Shown here: in pieces, positions 23,125 through 31,665 of the stretch | Numbering within the stretch: the first letter of the stretch is position 1 | Layout of the letters: the number at the start of each line of letters is the position of its first letter | Translations under genes and position numbers: made by a program | Source: Brachyspira sp949287565 | Lineage (GTDB): Bacteria; Spirochaetota; Brachyspiria; Brachyspirales; Brachyspiraceae | Length of the DNA stretch: 36,077 bases | Assembly: GCF_036997615.1 (NCBI RefSeq) | Contig: NZ_JAWLQA010000031.1 | Reading direction: 5' to 3' (one strand) | Notes under the pieces: generated by a model | Seen by the model: the letters and a program-made list of their open reading frames with translations, nothing else | Database searches by the model: none | Told to the model about the DNA's origin: nothing

Positions 23125-24669
23125 TTATTCCCATTCTATAGTAGCAGGCGGTTTTGAAGATATATCATAAACAACGCGGTTAATACCTTTAACTTCATTT
23201 ATTATTCTGTTTGATATTATACCTAAAACATTATAATCAATTTTAGCCCAGTCAGCAGTCATAGCATCAACACTTTCAACAGCCCTTACAGCACAAACTT
23301 GTTCATAAGTTCTTCCATCGCCCATAACGCCGACACTTTTTACAGGAAGAAGTATAGCAAAAGACTGCCATAATTTTCTGTAAAGTCCAGCCTTTTTTAT
23401 TTCGCTTACCACTATATCATCAGCTTCTTGAAGTATTTTTACTCTCTCTTCTGTGATATCGCCTAATATTCTAACTGCCAAACCAGGACCGGGGAAAGGT
23501 TGTCTATATACTATATCTTCAGGTAATTTTAATTCTAAACCTATTTCTCTAACTTCATCTTTAAATAATTCTCTGAAAGGCTCTAAAAGTTCAAATTTCA
23601 TGTCCTTTGGAAGTCCGCCTACATTGTGATGGCTTTTTATAACTGCAGAACTTCCTCTTAATGAAACACTCTCTATAACATCAGGATAAAGCGTACCTTG
23701 TGCTAAAAATCCAACATTTTCTATCTTTTTAGCTTCATCATTAAATACGCTTACAAATTCATGTCCTATTATCTTTCTTTTTTGTTCCGGATCTGTAACA
23801 CCTGCTAATTTATCTAAAAATCTTTTTGAAGCATCAACATAAATTAAATCAATATTGAAATTATCTCTAAATACTTCAACAACCTTTTTATCTTCATCTT
23901 TTCTAAGAAGTCCATTATTAACGAATATACATTTTAATTGCTTTCCTATAGCTTTTTCTATTAATACTGCAGCTACAGAAGAATCAACTCCTCCAGAAAG
24001 CCCTAATATTACATTTTTGTCGCCTACAGTTTCTCTTATTCTTTTTATTTCATATTCTATAAAAGAGCCCATATTCCAATTTCTTTCGCATTTACAAATA
24101 TTGAATAAGAAATTTTCTATGATTTTTATACCATTTTCAGTATGAACTACTTCAGGGTGAAACTGTATAGCATAAATATTTTTCTGTTTATTTTCTATAG
24201 CAGCAAGTTCAGTATTAGGTGTTTTTGCTATAAGTTCAAAACCTTCAGGTATAGATTTAATACTGTCGCCATGACTCATCCATACTATATTGCTTTTACC
24301 GAATGATTTAAATATGCTTTCATGATTAGTAATTTCAATTTCAGCTTTTCCGTATTCTCTTTTGTCAGCACTTTCAACTTTTCCTCCCATAGAATAAACT
24401 ATTATCTGCATACCATAGCATATTCCAAGTATAGGCACTCCTAAATTAAATAACTCTTTATCTACTTTTGGTGCATCTTTTTCATATACGCTTGAAGGGC
24501 CTCCTGAAAGTATTATTGTCTTTGGATTAAATTCCTTTATAAAATCTATTGAAACATGAAATGGGTGAATTTCTGAATACACATTCAATTCTCTTATTCT
24601 TCTTGTAATAAGCTGTGTAAATTGTGAGCCGAAATCTAGTATTAAAACCTTATCAATATTATTTTGCAT
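23125..24669 (-). CDS. guaA: GMP synthase (glutamine-hydrolysing)
   Basis: Converts XMP to GMP using ATP and glutamine, the last step of GMP synthesis. N-terminal class I amidotransferase: GGPSSVYE (57-63), nucleophile Cys84 in GICYGMQ, and the His/Glu pair in HPEVVHTE (about 171-178). ATP-pyrophosphatase P-loop GLSGGVDSSVAAVL (about 223-236). C-terminal dimerisation domain with RQPFPGPGLAVR and ISSKPPATIEWE at the very end. Length 514 is normal. ATG 24669 has an AGAGGAA site. First gene of a string on the same strand leading into methylase and restriction genes, which appear to have been placed behind it. Confidence 0.97.
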   Translation of the reverse strand: MQNNIDKVLILDFGSQFTQLITRRIRELNVYSEIHPFHVSIDFIKEFNPKTIILSGGPSSVYEKDAPKVDKELFNLGVPILGICYGMQIIVYSMGGKVESADKREYGKAEIEITNHESIFKSFGKSNIVWMSHGDSIKSIPEGFELIAKTPNTELAAIENKQKNIYAIQFHPEVVHTENGIKIIENFLFNICKCERNWNMGSFIEYEIKRIRETVGDKNVILGLSGGVDSSVAAVLIEKAIGKQLKCIFVNNGLLRKDEDKKVVEVFRDNFNIDLIYVDASKRFLDKLAGVTDPEQKRKIIGHEFVSVFNDEAKKIENVGFLAQGTLYPDVIESVSLRGSSAVIKSHHNVGGLPKDMKFELLEPFRELFKDEVREIGLELKLPEDIVYRQPFPGPGLAVRILGDITEERVKILQEADDIVVSEIKKAGLYRKLWQSFAILLPVKSVGVMGDGRTYEQVCAVRAVESVDAMTADWAKIDYNVLGIISNRIINEVKGINRVVYDISSKPPATIEWE

Positions 24670-24708
24670 ATATTCCTCTTTTATAAAAAATAAACTATGA
24701 ATTTTTTA

Positions 24709-24736
24709 ATATTACATCAAAATAATAAAATTTCAA
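24709..24736 (-). promoter_or_regulatory. Promoter of guaA
   Basis: Minus strand: TTGAAA (24731-24736), 16-base spacer, TAATAT (24709-24714), about 40 bases before the start codon. Confidence 0.45.
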
Positions 24737-24741
24737 TTATT

Positions 24742-24763
24742 AGTTATCATAATATTTTGATAA
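24742..24763 (+). promoter_or_regulatory. Shared 14-base motif, copy c (candidate operator)
   Basis: AGTTATCATAATAT (24742-24755) then TTTGATAA: inverted TTATCA-N8-TGATAA. It lies just upstream of the guaA -35. Confidence 0.45.
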
Positions 24764-25283
24764 TTACGCATGGTAAGCTGATTTTTATATAATGAAAATT
24801 GCTTTACTCATAACAGTTATTATGTATAAAATATTAATCGTGCGTTATTTAATACATTAAATTTAAATAATACTAGGGTGGGTGTTCTTATTCATATTAA
24901 AGCAATAAAGATAAAGAAAATTACAAATTCAAAATTAATCATTAAATATAAAGGGTGGGGAGTGAGAACAAAATTTAAAATCTTAGTATATGATTAATTT
25001 ATAGTTTTTGTTTTGTTTGAATTATTAATTTTCTTTATATGTAAAAATAACACAAGTACAGGCATATATTAATAAAAAATATTATGTTAAGTAAAATATA
25101 TTGATTGTCTTTTATTACTTTTTGATCAGGCTTATTTTTCTACTATATGTGTTCGTATGTAAAAGCTATATTATAAAAATAGTGTAAATATTTATTATAA
25201 ATCTAAAAAAATAATTTAATAAAATAAATTTTGATATATAATTATTATAGATTTAATATATAATAATTTAAGAGGATATTTAG
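24764..25283. other. Intergenic stretch without a recognised gene
   Basis: 520 AT-rich bases between guaA and the antitoxin gene. Two G-rich blocks stand out against the background: AGGGTGGGTGTTCTTA (24875-24890) and AGGGTGGGGAGTGAGAAC (24952-24969), 77 bases apart in the same direction. I see no promoter, RNA gene or damaged coding frame that I can support. Confidence 0.5.
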
Positions 25284-25505
25284 GTGACAGAGTTAAGAGA
25301 AAAAACATTAAATTTAATTAAAGAATTACCAGAAGATAAACTTTTATCAGTAATAGATTTTATAAATAATGATTCAAATGAAAAAATAATAAATGATAAA
25401 AAACAGGCTTTAGAAAATTTAAAGAAATATCAAGGAAGATTACCTGAAAATTTTGACTATAAAAAAGAACTAGAAGAATATAGAGATGAAAAGAATTTTA
25501 ATTGA
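25284..25505 (+). CDS. Antitoxin of a PIN-toxin pair (73 aa)
   Basis: Small, charged, helical: TELREKTLNLIKELPEDKLLSVIDFI resembles the dimerising or DNA-binding head of DUF2281-like antitoxins, and the tail (YQGRLPENFDYKKELEEYRDEKNF) is the acidic, unstructured kind that wraps around a PIN toxin. It overlaps the toxin start by 20 bases, the usual arrangement. Start is GTG 25284, eight bases after GAGG. Expected to hold the toxin inactive and repress its own operon. The family name is uncertain. Confidence 0.75.
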   Translation: MTELREKTLNLIKELPEDKLLSVIDFINNDSNEKIINDKKQALENLKKYQGRLPENFDYKKELEEYRDEKNFN

Positions 25506-25902
25506 TACTAATATAATTTTAGACTATTTAATGAACAGAGAGCCATTTTTTGAAAATTCTAAAAAAATAATAGACTTATGTGTTAATAATATTATAGAGT
25601 GTTATATAGCAGCACATACAATAACTAATTTATTTTATATACTTAGAAAATATTATTCATATAGTGAAAGAAAAGAAATTATTTTAGAATTATCTAAAAT
25701 ATTTACTATTATACCTATAGACAATAAAAAAATTAATTTAGTTCTGATAGATAAAGATTGTAAAGATATAGAAGATGGATTACAAATAGAATGTGCTAAA
25801 GAATATGGTTTAGATTATATAGTAACTAGGAACACACCAGATTTTTTTAATTCTAAAATAAAAGCAATAGAACCTAACATATTTATAACTCTAATAGAAT
25901 AA
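25486..25902 (+). CDS. PIN-domain ribonuclease toxin (VapC-like)
   Basis: A metal-dependent ribonuclease. The PIN acid residues are in place: Asp7 in ILIDTNIILDYL, acidic residues in DCKDIEDGLQIECAKEYG (about 90-107), and the closing YIVTRNTPDFF, where TRN-x-x-DF is a common end of the PIN fold. Length 138 is normal. It overlaps its antitoxin gene. The middle shows AAHTITNLFYILRKY, a typical helix. No frame damage, in contrast with the BrnT toxin in this window. Confidence 0.88.
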   Translation: MKRILIDTNIILDYLMNREPFFENSKKIIDLCVNNIIECYIAAHTITNLFYILRKYYSYSERKEIILELSKIFTIIPIDNKKINLVLIDKDCKDIEDGLQIECAKEYGLDYIVTRNTPDFFNSKIKAIEPNIFITLIE

Positions 25903-26002
25903 AATATTACAATATGGCTTTTATAATATGTTTGATATACTGTTATAATTAATTATATTTTAAAATAAAAACTATTAGCAGTTTATTTATAATAGAGGAA
26001 AT

Positions 26003-27616
26003 ATGTCAGAGAATAAAACAGTAAGTAAAGAAAAGATAGCTAAATCATCATTAAAAATGTCATTGGTAACAACAGTTAGTAGGGTATTCGGACTTGTTAG
26101 GGATCAAATTCAGGCGGCTTTGCTTGGCACTACATTCATAGCAGATGCTTTTGCAATAGGATTCATACTGCCTAATTTATTGAGGCGATTATTTGCTGAA
26201 GGCAATATGGTTGCAAGCTTTATACCTGTATTTACAGAGCTTGAAAAAGAAAAAGGTATTGAAGAGTCAAAGAAATTTTTTAGAGCTGTTTTTACATTAT
26301 TAGGATTAATACTTATAGTAGTTGTAGGAATTGGTATAATAATATCTCCTTTGCTTGTTAAAATACTTTATAAATCAGCACATAATAATATAGAAGCTCT
26401 TAATTTGGCATCGGATCTATCAAGAATAATGTTTCCTTATCTTTTATTTATATCTTTGGCAGCTTTGATGCAGGGTGTACTTAATATAAGAGGATATTAT
26501 TCAATATCTGCGGCAAGTCCTATACTTTTAAATACTGTAATTATATCTATGGCTTTGTTTTTTAAATTTTTTCTTCCTAATTTTTTTAATAATATGGCTT
26601 ATGTATTCGCATTTGCTGTACTTCTTGGAGGATTCGTACAATTTGCCTATCAAATGCCTTTTGTACATAAACAGGGTTTTAGTTTCAAGCCTTATTTTCA
26701 TTTTAAAGAGCCTTATGTTATAAAGATGATAAAATTATTTGCTCCCGGTATTTTCGGAGCCAGCATATATCAGATAAATTTACTTGTTTCTACTGCATTT
26801 GCCGGAGCTATAGGAGAGGGCAGGGTTTCAGCTGTTACTTTTGCTACTAGGATACATGAATTTGTTTTAGGTGTTTTTGCTGTAAGTGTGGCAACTGTTA
26901 TGCTTCCTACTTTAAGTAAATTAATAGCTGATAATAAAAAAGATGAAGCTGTTGAAAATTTAGGCTATTCTTTAAGGCTTGTTGCTTTAGTTACTATTCC
27001 GGCTACTTTCGGATTTGTGGTACTTGGCAGAGAAATTGTAAGAATGATATTCGAGTATGGGGCTTTTTCTTCAAAATCTACATATTTAGTATCTAGTGCT
27101 TTAAGATATTTATCTATATCATTATTCTTTGTGGCAAGCTATAGAATACTTGTACAGTCATTTTATGCTATGAAAGATATGAAAACTCCTGTATATGTAG
27201 CATTTTTTACATTTATTATTAATGCTGTTAGTAATTATTTATGTGTTTATATATTTAAATTCGATATTATAGGAATATCTATATCAAGTGTTGTTGCAAA
27301 TATTGTATCTTTTTGTATACTATATGTATTGCTTATAAAGAGAATGGCAGTGAAATCGATAATAAATAAAAAAATTGAGGTTGTAAAGACATTGGCTGCT
27401 AGTTTATTTATGGCGGCTTCTGTCTATGGAATGAAATATTATTTGTTATCTAGTAATGCTGATTCTAGGATATTTTTTATATTAAAAGTATTTATAGTAA
27501 TATTATTAGGAGTTGTTGTTTATTCTATAATAAACATTGTATTAAGAAATGATGATTTTGTTTCCTTTATTAGTATGTTTAAAGGAAGATTATCAAGAAA
27601 GTTTCTGAAAAAATAA
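26003..27616 (+). CDS. murJ: Lipid II flippase MurJ (MviN)
   Basis: Moves lipid II across the inner membrane for peptidoglycan synthesis. About 14 hydrophobic segments over 537 residues. Family signatures: KSSLKMSLVTTVSRVFGLVRDQIQAALLG near the start, FIADAFAIGFILPNLLRRLFAEGNMVASFIPVF (with the essential Arg residues in the central cavity), LFAPGIFGASIYQINLLVST and VSVATVMLPTLSKLIA. Ribosome site AGAGGAAA before ATG 26003. Ends 80 bases before the chemotaxis receptor. Confidence 0.95.
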   Translation: MSENKTVSKEKIAKSSLKMSLVTTVSRVFGLVRDQIQAALLGTTFIADAFAIGFILPNLLRRLFAEGNMVASFIPVFTELEKEKGIEESKKFFRAVFTLLGLILIVVVGIGIIISPLLVKILYKSAHNNIEALNLASDLSRIMFPYLLFISLAALMQGVLNIRGYYSISAASPILLNTVIISMALFFKFFLPNFFNNMAYVFAFAVLLGGFVQFAYQMPFVHKQGFSFKPYFHFKEPYVIKMIKLFAPGIFGASIYQINLLVSTAFAGAIGEGRVSAVTFATRIHEFVLGVFAVSVATVMLPTLSKLIADNKKDEAVENLGYSLRLVALVTIPATFGFVVLGREIVRMIFEYGAFSSKSTYLVSSALRYLSISLFFVASYRILVQSFYAMKDMKTPVYVAFFTFIINAVSNYLCVYIFKFDIIGISISSVVANIVSFCILYVLLIKRMAVKSIINKKIEVVKTLAASLFMAASVYGMKYYLLSSNADSRIFFILKVFIVILLGVVVYSIINIVLRNDDFVSFISMFKGRLSRKFLKK

Positions 27617-27696
27617 TATATATCATTCTTAATAATAAAAAAAAAGTATCCGATAATTTAAGCAGTAATTTTTTTATTTAATATAAGGTTTTTTCT

Positions 27697-30591
27697 ATGA
27701 GTCTAAAAAATAAGATACTTTTATTAGTTATTATAGTTGTAATTTTAGCATTATCCCCAACAATTTTTATAAATACTAGAACGAATAGAGAAGCATTATA
27801 TAATTCTGCTATGAATATTTCGCAGAACTATTTTTATGATGTATCTTCTACTTTTGATAATATATTTACTTCAACGACTGTAGGTACTGTTTCTTTATCG
27901 GATATAGCTACAGTATCTTATGATTTATACTCTACAGGAAGTGTTACAGATGTTGCTACTAATTTAAGAAAAATAATATATAGATTCCATAAATCTCAAT
28001 TAGGTTTGCATCATGTTATAGCAAATGGTATATATTTTGAACCAGATATCATAGATAATAATCCTTATATGAGAGGACTTTATTCTTTATATTTGTATGA
28101 TGTTGGTAATACAGGTAATATGCAGCCTAAGATAGAAAGTGCTAATGATAATTATAATAAAGAAGAATTTTATTCTTTGGCTCTTCCTGAAAACTGGAAT
28201 AGAGAGGCTAAAAGACCTAGAACTATTTATTATTCTTCTCCATATTTAAAGAATATTGATAAACCTCAAAAAGTTATTTCTTTCTCTTCTCCTATATATT
28301 CCAGTATTAATGACAATCTTATAGGAGTTTCTCTATCAGATGTTTCTTTAGAAATAGTTCATGAGATGTTTACTAATATAGTGAAAACAGGGCCATTCAA
28401 TACTGTTATATTTGATTCTAGAAATAGAAAGATAGTTTATCATGATAATGCTAATTATATATTAAGCGATTTGAAAGATATAGAATGGATTAATAATGCA
28501 ATAGATAATACAACATTCTATACTAATACTAGAATAAGAGAGAATTATAAAGTAGGTGATAATACATATACATTATTTTTCAAACAGTTTGATAATGGTT
28601 TTTATAATATATTTATGTATGTTCCTACAAGCTTTTTCTATAATGTATTGGTAACAACTAATAATACAATATTTATTATATTAATATTTGCAATCATAGT
28701 TATAATAGTAGTTTTGAATATTACTATTCCTATATCATTAAAGCCTTTGGACAAAATATCTCAAGAATTGGAATCTGGGGTTTTTGATAATAATATATTC
28801 GTTAATGTAAGTAAGATTCATTCTAGGGATTCTCTAGGGGATTTAAGTACTTGGATAAGAATATTTTTTGATATGGTTCAGCATGTATTCTCAAGCGTAT
28901 CAAAAACTCTTAAAGTGTCAAAAGAGCAAAGTAATGCTTTAAAAGTGAAGATGGTAGATATTTCTGAAGCTGCCGGATCTATGACAGAATCTGTAAGTTT
29001 AATAATAGATAATATATCATCTCAGCAAACAGAATTTAAACATGTAGAAACTAGTAATTTGGAAATATATAAAATTATCGCTTCTAGCTTGGCTGAATTA
29101 ATTTCTATTGATGATATGACTAATAATCTTCAAAGTAAAATTGATGATCAGTCTGTAAGCATAAATCAAATTAATTCATTGACTATGACTATGCAAAAAG
29201 ACATGCAGGAAGTATCTCTTTCAGTGGGTAAAGCCAAAGAAGAATCCGAACATGTTGTGTCTTTGGCAGAGGACAGTAAGGAAAAAATAGTAAAAACTGA
29301 AAATATTACAAAATCATTAATAACTTCTATAAGAGGTATTACTGACTTCGTAAATTCAACTATTGATATATCTCAGCAGACAAATATGTTAGCGATGAAT
29401 GCTGCTATTGAGGCTGCACATGCTGGAGAGCAAGGTAAAGGATTCGCAGTTGTTGCTGAAGAGATTAGAAAATTAGCTACTACAACAAATTTGCAGTCTG
29501 AAAAAGCTTGGAAAATATTAAGAGATATAGAAAAAGAAATGAATCAAATTATGTCAAGTATGACAGAAAGAATAGTAACTACAGAAGATATGTTAGTTAA
29601 GCTTCAGAATTTTGTTAATACTATGACTAAAGTTAAAAAAGTAGCGGATGAAAAATATGATTCTACAAAAGAAATAAGCGTATCTATAGAAAGTTTATAC
29701 GATGCTGTTAAAGAAATTAAAGAACAATATACAAATTTACATGGAAGAATATCTATAGCTAAAGATGATTTAGTTAATCTTTCCGATTTCTCTAAGAAAA
29801 ATGATGAGGCTATGAAACTTGTATCTCAAAATAGTGATGACATAGTTTCTAAAACTCAGGATATGGGAAATCAAATTGGAAATGTATTCGGACTTATAAA
29901 AGAAATAGAACAGCTTTCTAGTGTAGCAAGTGATTCAGTTGATATGCTAGAAAAAGAAATGTCTAATTATGTTATAAAAGATTTTGAAGATGTTATTAAA
30001 GAGAAAATAAAAATCATTAATGAAGGCGATAGAGCATACAGCAGACATGCATTTGTTCAAAGTATTTATAAGTTTGTTATAGCTACTTTCGGAAAAGATA
30101 AATTCCAAACTCTTTTAGATCAAATGCCTGATGAATGTAAGAATATATTTAAAGATGTGAGAAAATCTAAATTTAGGAAGAAATATCCTTTATCTACATC
30201 ATGCTTTATACCTATGACTTCAATAATGGATGAGTTCTATGATGGAGCTAGAGAAGGTATCAGACAAAAAGCTAGATATGATTTTAAAAAGTTTAGTTTT
30301 ATAAAGAAACTATTTATTAAAGTTGCTAAAAAGAACGCTTTGGCAGATGTATTTGTTAACTTTACTAAGAAGATGTTTAAAAACATTTATGTAGAAGTAG
30401 TTAAAGCAGAAAGAAAGCGTATTATTTATCATCTTCATTATTTCCCTAATTATGATTCTATGATAGAAACTTATTTTGATGAGATGATAAAAAATATATT
30501 TAGATTCAAATATCCTAATGGTTCTAAGGTAAAAATGACTAAGTCTATAAGTAAGGGATATATTTATACTGAATATATAGTAACTTGGTAA
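27697..30591 (+). CDS. Methyl-accepting chemotaxis protein with an extra C-terminal domain
   Basis: Membrane receptor signalling to CheA/CheW and the flagella. Helix 1 at about 5-25, a large periplasmic sensing region to about residue 320 that looks like a double Cache domain (YFEPDIIDNNPYMRG, TIYYSSPYLKN, VISFSSPIYSS, IGVSLSDVSLE), helix 2 about 325-347, then a HAMP-like linker and the signalling coiled coil with the hairpin tip ISQQTNMLAMNAAIEAAHAG, then EQGKGFAVVAEEIRKLA (about 557-593). After residue 760 there is a further globular, basic domain of about 200 residues (GDRAYSRHAFVQSIYKF, YLHYFPNYDSMIETYFDEM) not usual in these receptors. Total length 964. Followed by a clear terminator. 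Confidence 0.9.
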   Translation: MSLKNKILLLVIIVVILALSPTIFINTRTNREALYNSAMNISQNYFYDVSSTFDNIFTSTTVGTVSLSDIATVSYDLYSTGSVTDVATNLRKIIYRFHKSQLGLHHVIANGIYFEPDIIDNNPYMRGLYSLYLYDVGNTGNMQPKIESANDNYNKEEFYSLALPENWNREAKRPRTIYYSSPYLKNIDKPQKVISFSSPIYSSINDNLIGVSLSDVSLEIVHEMFTNIVKTGPFNTVIFDSRNRKIVYHDNANYILSDLKDIEWINNAIDNTTFYTNTRIRENYKVGDNTYTLFFKQFDNGFYNIFMYVPTSFFYNVLVTTNNTIFIILIFAIIVIIVVLNITIPISLKPLDKISQELESGVFDNNIFVNVSKIHSRDSLGDLSTWIRIFFDMVQHVFSSVSKTLKVSKEQSNALKVKMVDISEAAGSMTESVSLIIDNISSQQTEFKHVETSNLEIYKIIASSLAELISIDDMTNNLQSKIDDQSVSINQINSLTMTMQKDMQEVSLSVGKAKEESEHVVSLAEDSKEKIVKTENITKSLITSIRGITDFVNSTIDISQQTNMLAMNAAIEAAHAGEQGKGFAVVAEEIRKLATTTNLQSEKAWKILRDIEKEMNQIMSSMTERIVTTEDMLVKLQNFVNTMTKVKKVADEKYDSTKEISVSIESLYDAVKEIKEQYTNLHGRISIAKDDLVNLSDFSKKNDEAMKLVSQNSDDIVSKTQDMGNQIGNVFGLIKEIEQLSSVASDSVDMLEKEMSNYVIKDFEDVIKEKIKIINEGDRAYSRHAFVQSIYKFVIATFGKDKFQTLLDQMPDECKNIFKDVRKSKFRKKYPLSTSCFIPMTSIMDEFYDGAREGIRQKARYDFKKFSFIKKLFIKVAKKNALADVFVNFTKKMFKNIYVEVVKAERKRIIYHLHYFPNYDSMIETYFDEMIKNIFRFKYPNGSKVKMTKSISKGYIYTEYIVTW

Positions 30592-30606
30592 TTACAATGA
30601 AAATAT

Positions 30607-30640
30607 AAAGTCTGAATCTTTATAGGGTTCAGACTTTTTT
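30607..30640 (+). terminator. Terminator of the chemotaxis receptor gene
   Basis: AAAGTCTGAA (30607-30616) pairs with TTCAGACTTT (30628-30637), then TTT. Confidence 0.9.
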
Positions 30641-30705
30641 ATTGCTAATATAATTTTTATCATTTCCGATATAATTAATGATATAATTTTATTATAGGAA
30701 AGATT

Positions 30706-31089
30706 ATGAATATAACTGATAAATATAATTTAAGTATGGGCAGTGCTAATTTAACTAAATTAGAAAATGCTAAAAAACAATATGGAAATTCTAAATTCTC
30801 TATAGATGAAACTCCAACTGAAAATGTAAATAATGCAATATCCAAGTATGATAAAGATTTTGAAAAAAAACGTTTAAGACAGGTGTCTGAAGATTTTGAA
30901 GCTTTGATGATTAATCAAATGCTTAAAGAGATGAGAAAAACTGTTAATAAAAGCGGTTTAATAGATGGAGGTATGGCTGAGCAAATATTTGAGGATATGC
31001 TTTATGATGAATATGCAAAAGAATTCTCAAAAACAAAAACTTTCGGTCTTGCTGATATCATATATAATCAAATGGAAAAATATGTATAA
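30706..31089 (+). CDS. flgJ: Flagellar rod-binding protein (FlgJ N-terminal domain type)
   Basis: Caps and helps assemble the flagellar rod. The C-terminal 90 residues fit the rod-binding domain: VSEDFEALMINQMLKEMRKTVNKSGL, GGMAEQIFEDMLYDEYAKEFSKTKTFGLADIIYNQM. The muramidase domain that follows in proteobacterial FlgJ is missing, as in other spirochaetes, where the two activities sit on separate proteins. Ribosome site AGGAAAG. Lies after the chemotaxis receptor, both motility-related. Confidence 0.88.
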   Translation: MNITDKYNLSMGSANLTKLENAKKQYGNSKFSIDETPTENVNNAISKYDKDFEKKRLRQVSEDFEALMINQMLKEMRKTVNKSGLIDGGMAEQIFEDMLYDEYAKEFSKTKTFGLADIIYNQMEKYV

Positions 31090-31123
31090 TATAGTTTTAA
31101 TTTAAAAACATAATATTAATATT

Positions 31124-31567
31124 ATGACAAAAATTTTAAAACTTATATTGTTATCTTTTTTAGCATTTTTTGTAAATTATGACAGCAGTAAACATTTTGA
31201 TAAATATTATATACCAATAGATAAATTGTGTATGATTAGAAATGTTACAGGATTTCCATGTCCCGGCTGCGGAATGACAAGGGCACATATAGAAGTTTTA
31301 AAATTAGATTTTAAAAAAGCTTTTTATTATCATCCATTATTTATATTTCCAAGCATTATTTTCTTTGCGGTAATTTTTAAAAAAAGGTTAAAAATAGCAA
31401 ATTATATTTATCATAATAATTATATCATAATTTCCATATTATTAATTTTTATAATTGTATATATCATTAGATTTATATTATTATTTCCAAATGAAGAGCC
31501 TTTCACATACAATTATAATAGTAAATTTTACACTTTATTAAAAAATATAAAAAATATATTTAAATGA
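31124..31567 (+). CDS. DUF2752 membrane protein
   Basis: 147 residues with the signature CPGCGMTRA at 46-54, which defines DUF2752. Three or four membrane helices (KLILLSFLAFF, PLFIFPSIIFFAVIF, YIIISILLIFIIVYIIRFILLF) and a short charged tail. Function of the family is unknown; the paired cysteines could bind a metal. It follows flgJ by 34 bases, possibly co-transcribed, but I see no functional link. Confidence 0.82.
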   Translation: MTKILKLILLSFLAFFVNYDSSKHFDKYYIPIDKLCMIRNVTGFPCPGCGMTRAHIEVLKLDFKKAFYYHPLFIFPSIIFFAVIFKKRLKIANYIYHNNYIIISILLIFIIVYIIRFILLFPNEEPFTYNYNSKFYTLLKNIKNIFK

Positions 31568-31665
31568 TTTTTATGTGTAAATTTGTTTTACTAATATTAA
31601 TTTTTCAAATTTCTATTTTATTGGTTTAACTTTATACATTGTTAAATGATATAGGAATTAAAAAT

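Noticed and set aside
24670..24780. Purine riboswitch ahead of guaA
   Set aside because: The leader is only about 40 bases from the expected transcription start and lacks the conserved purine-aptamer junction bases.
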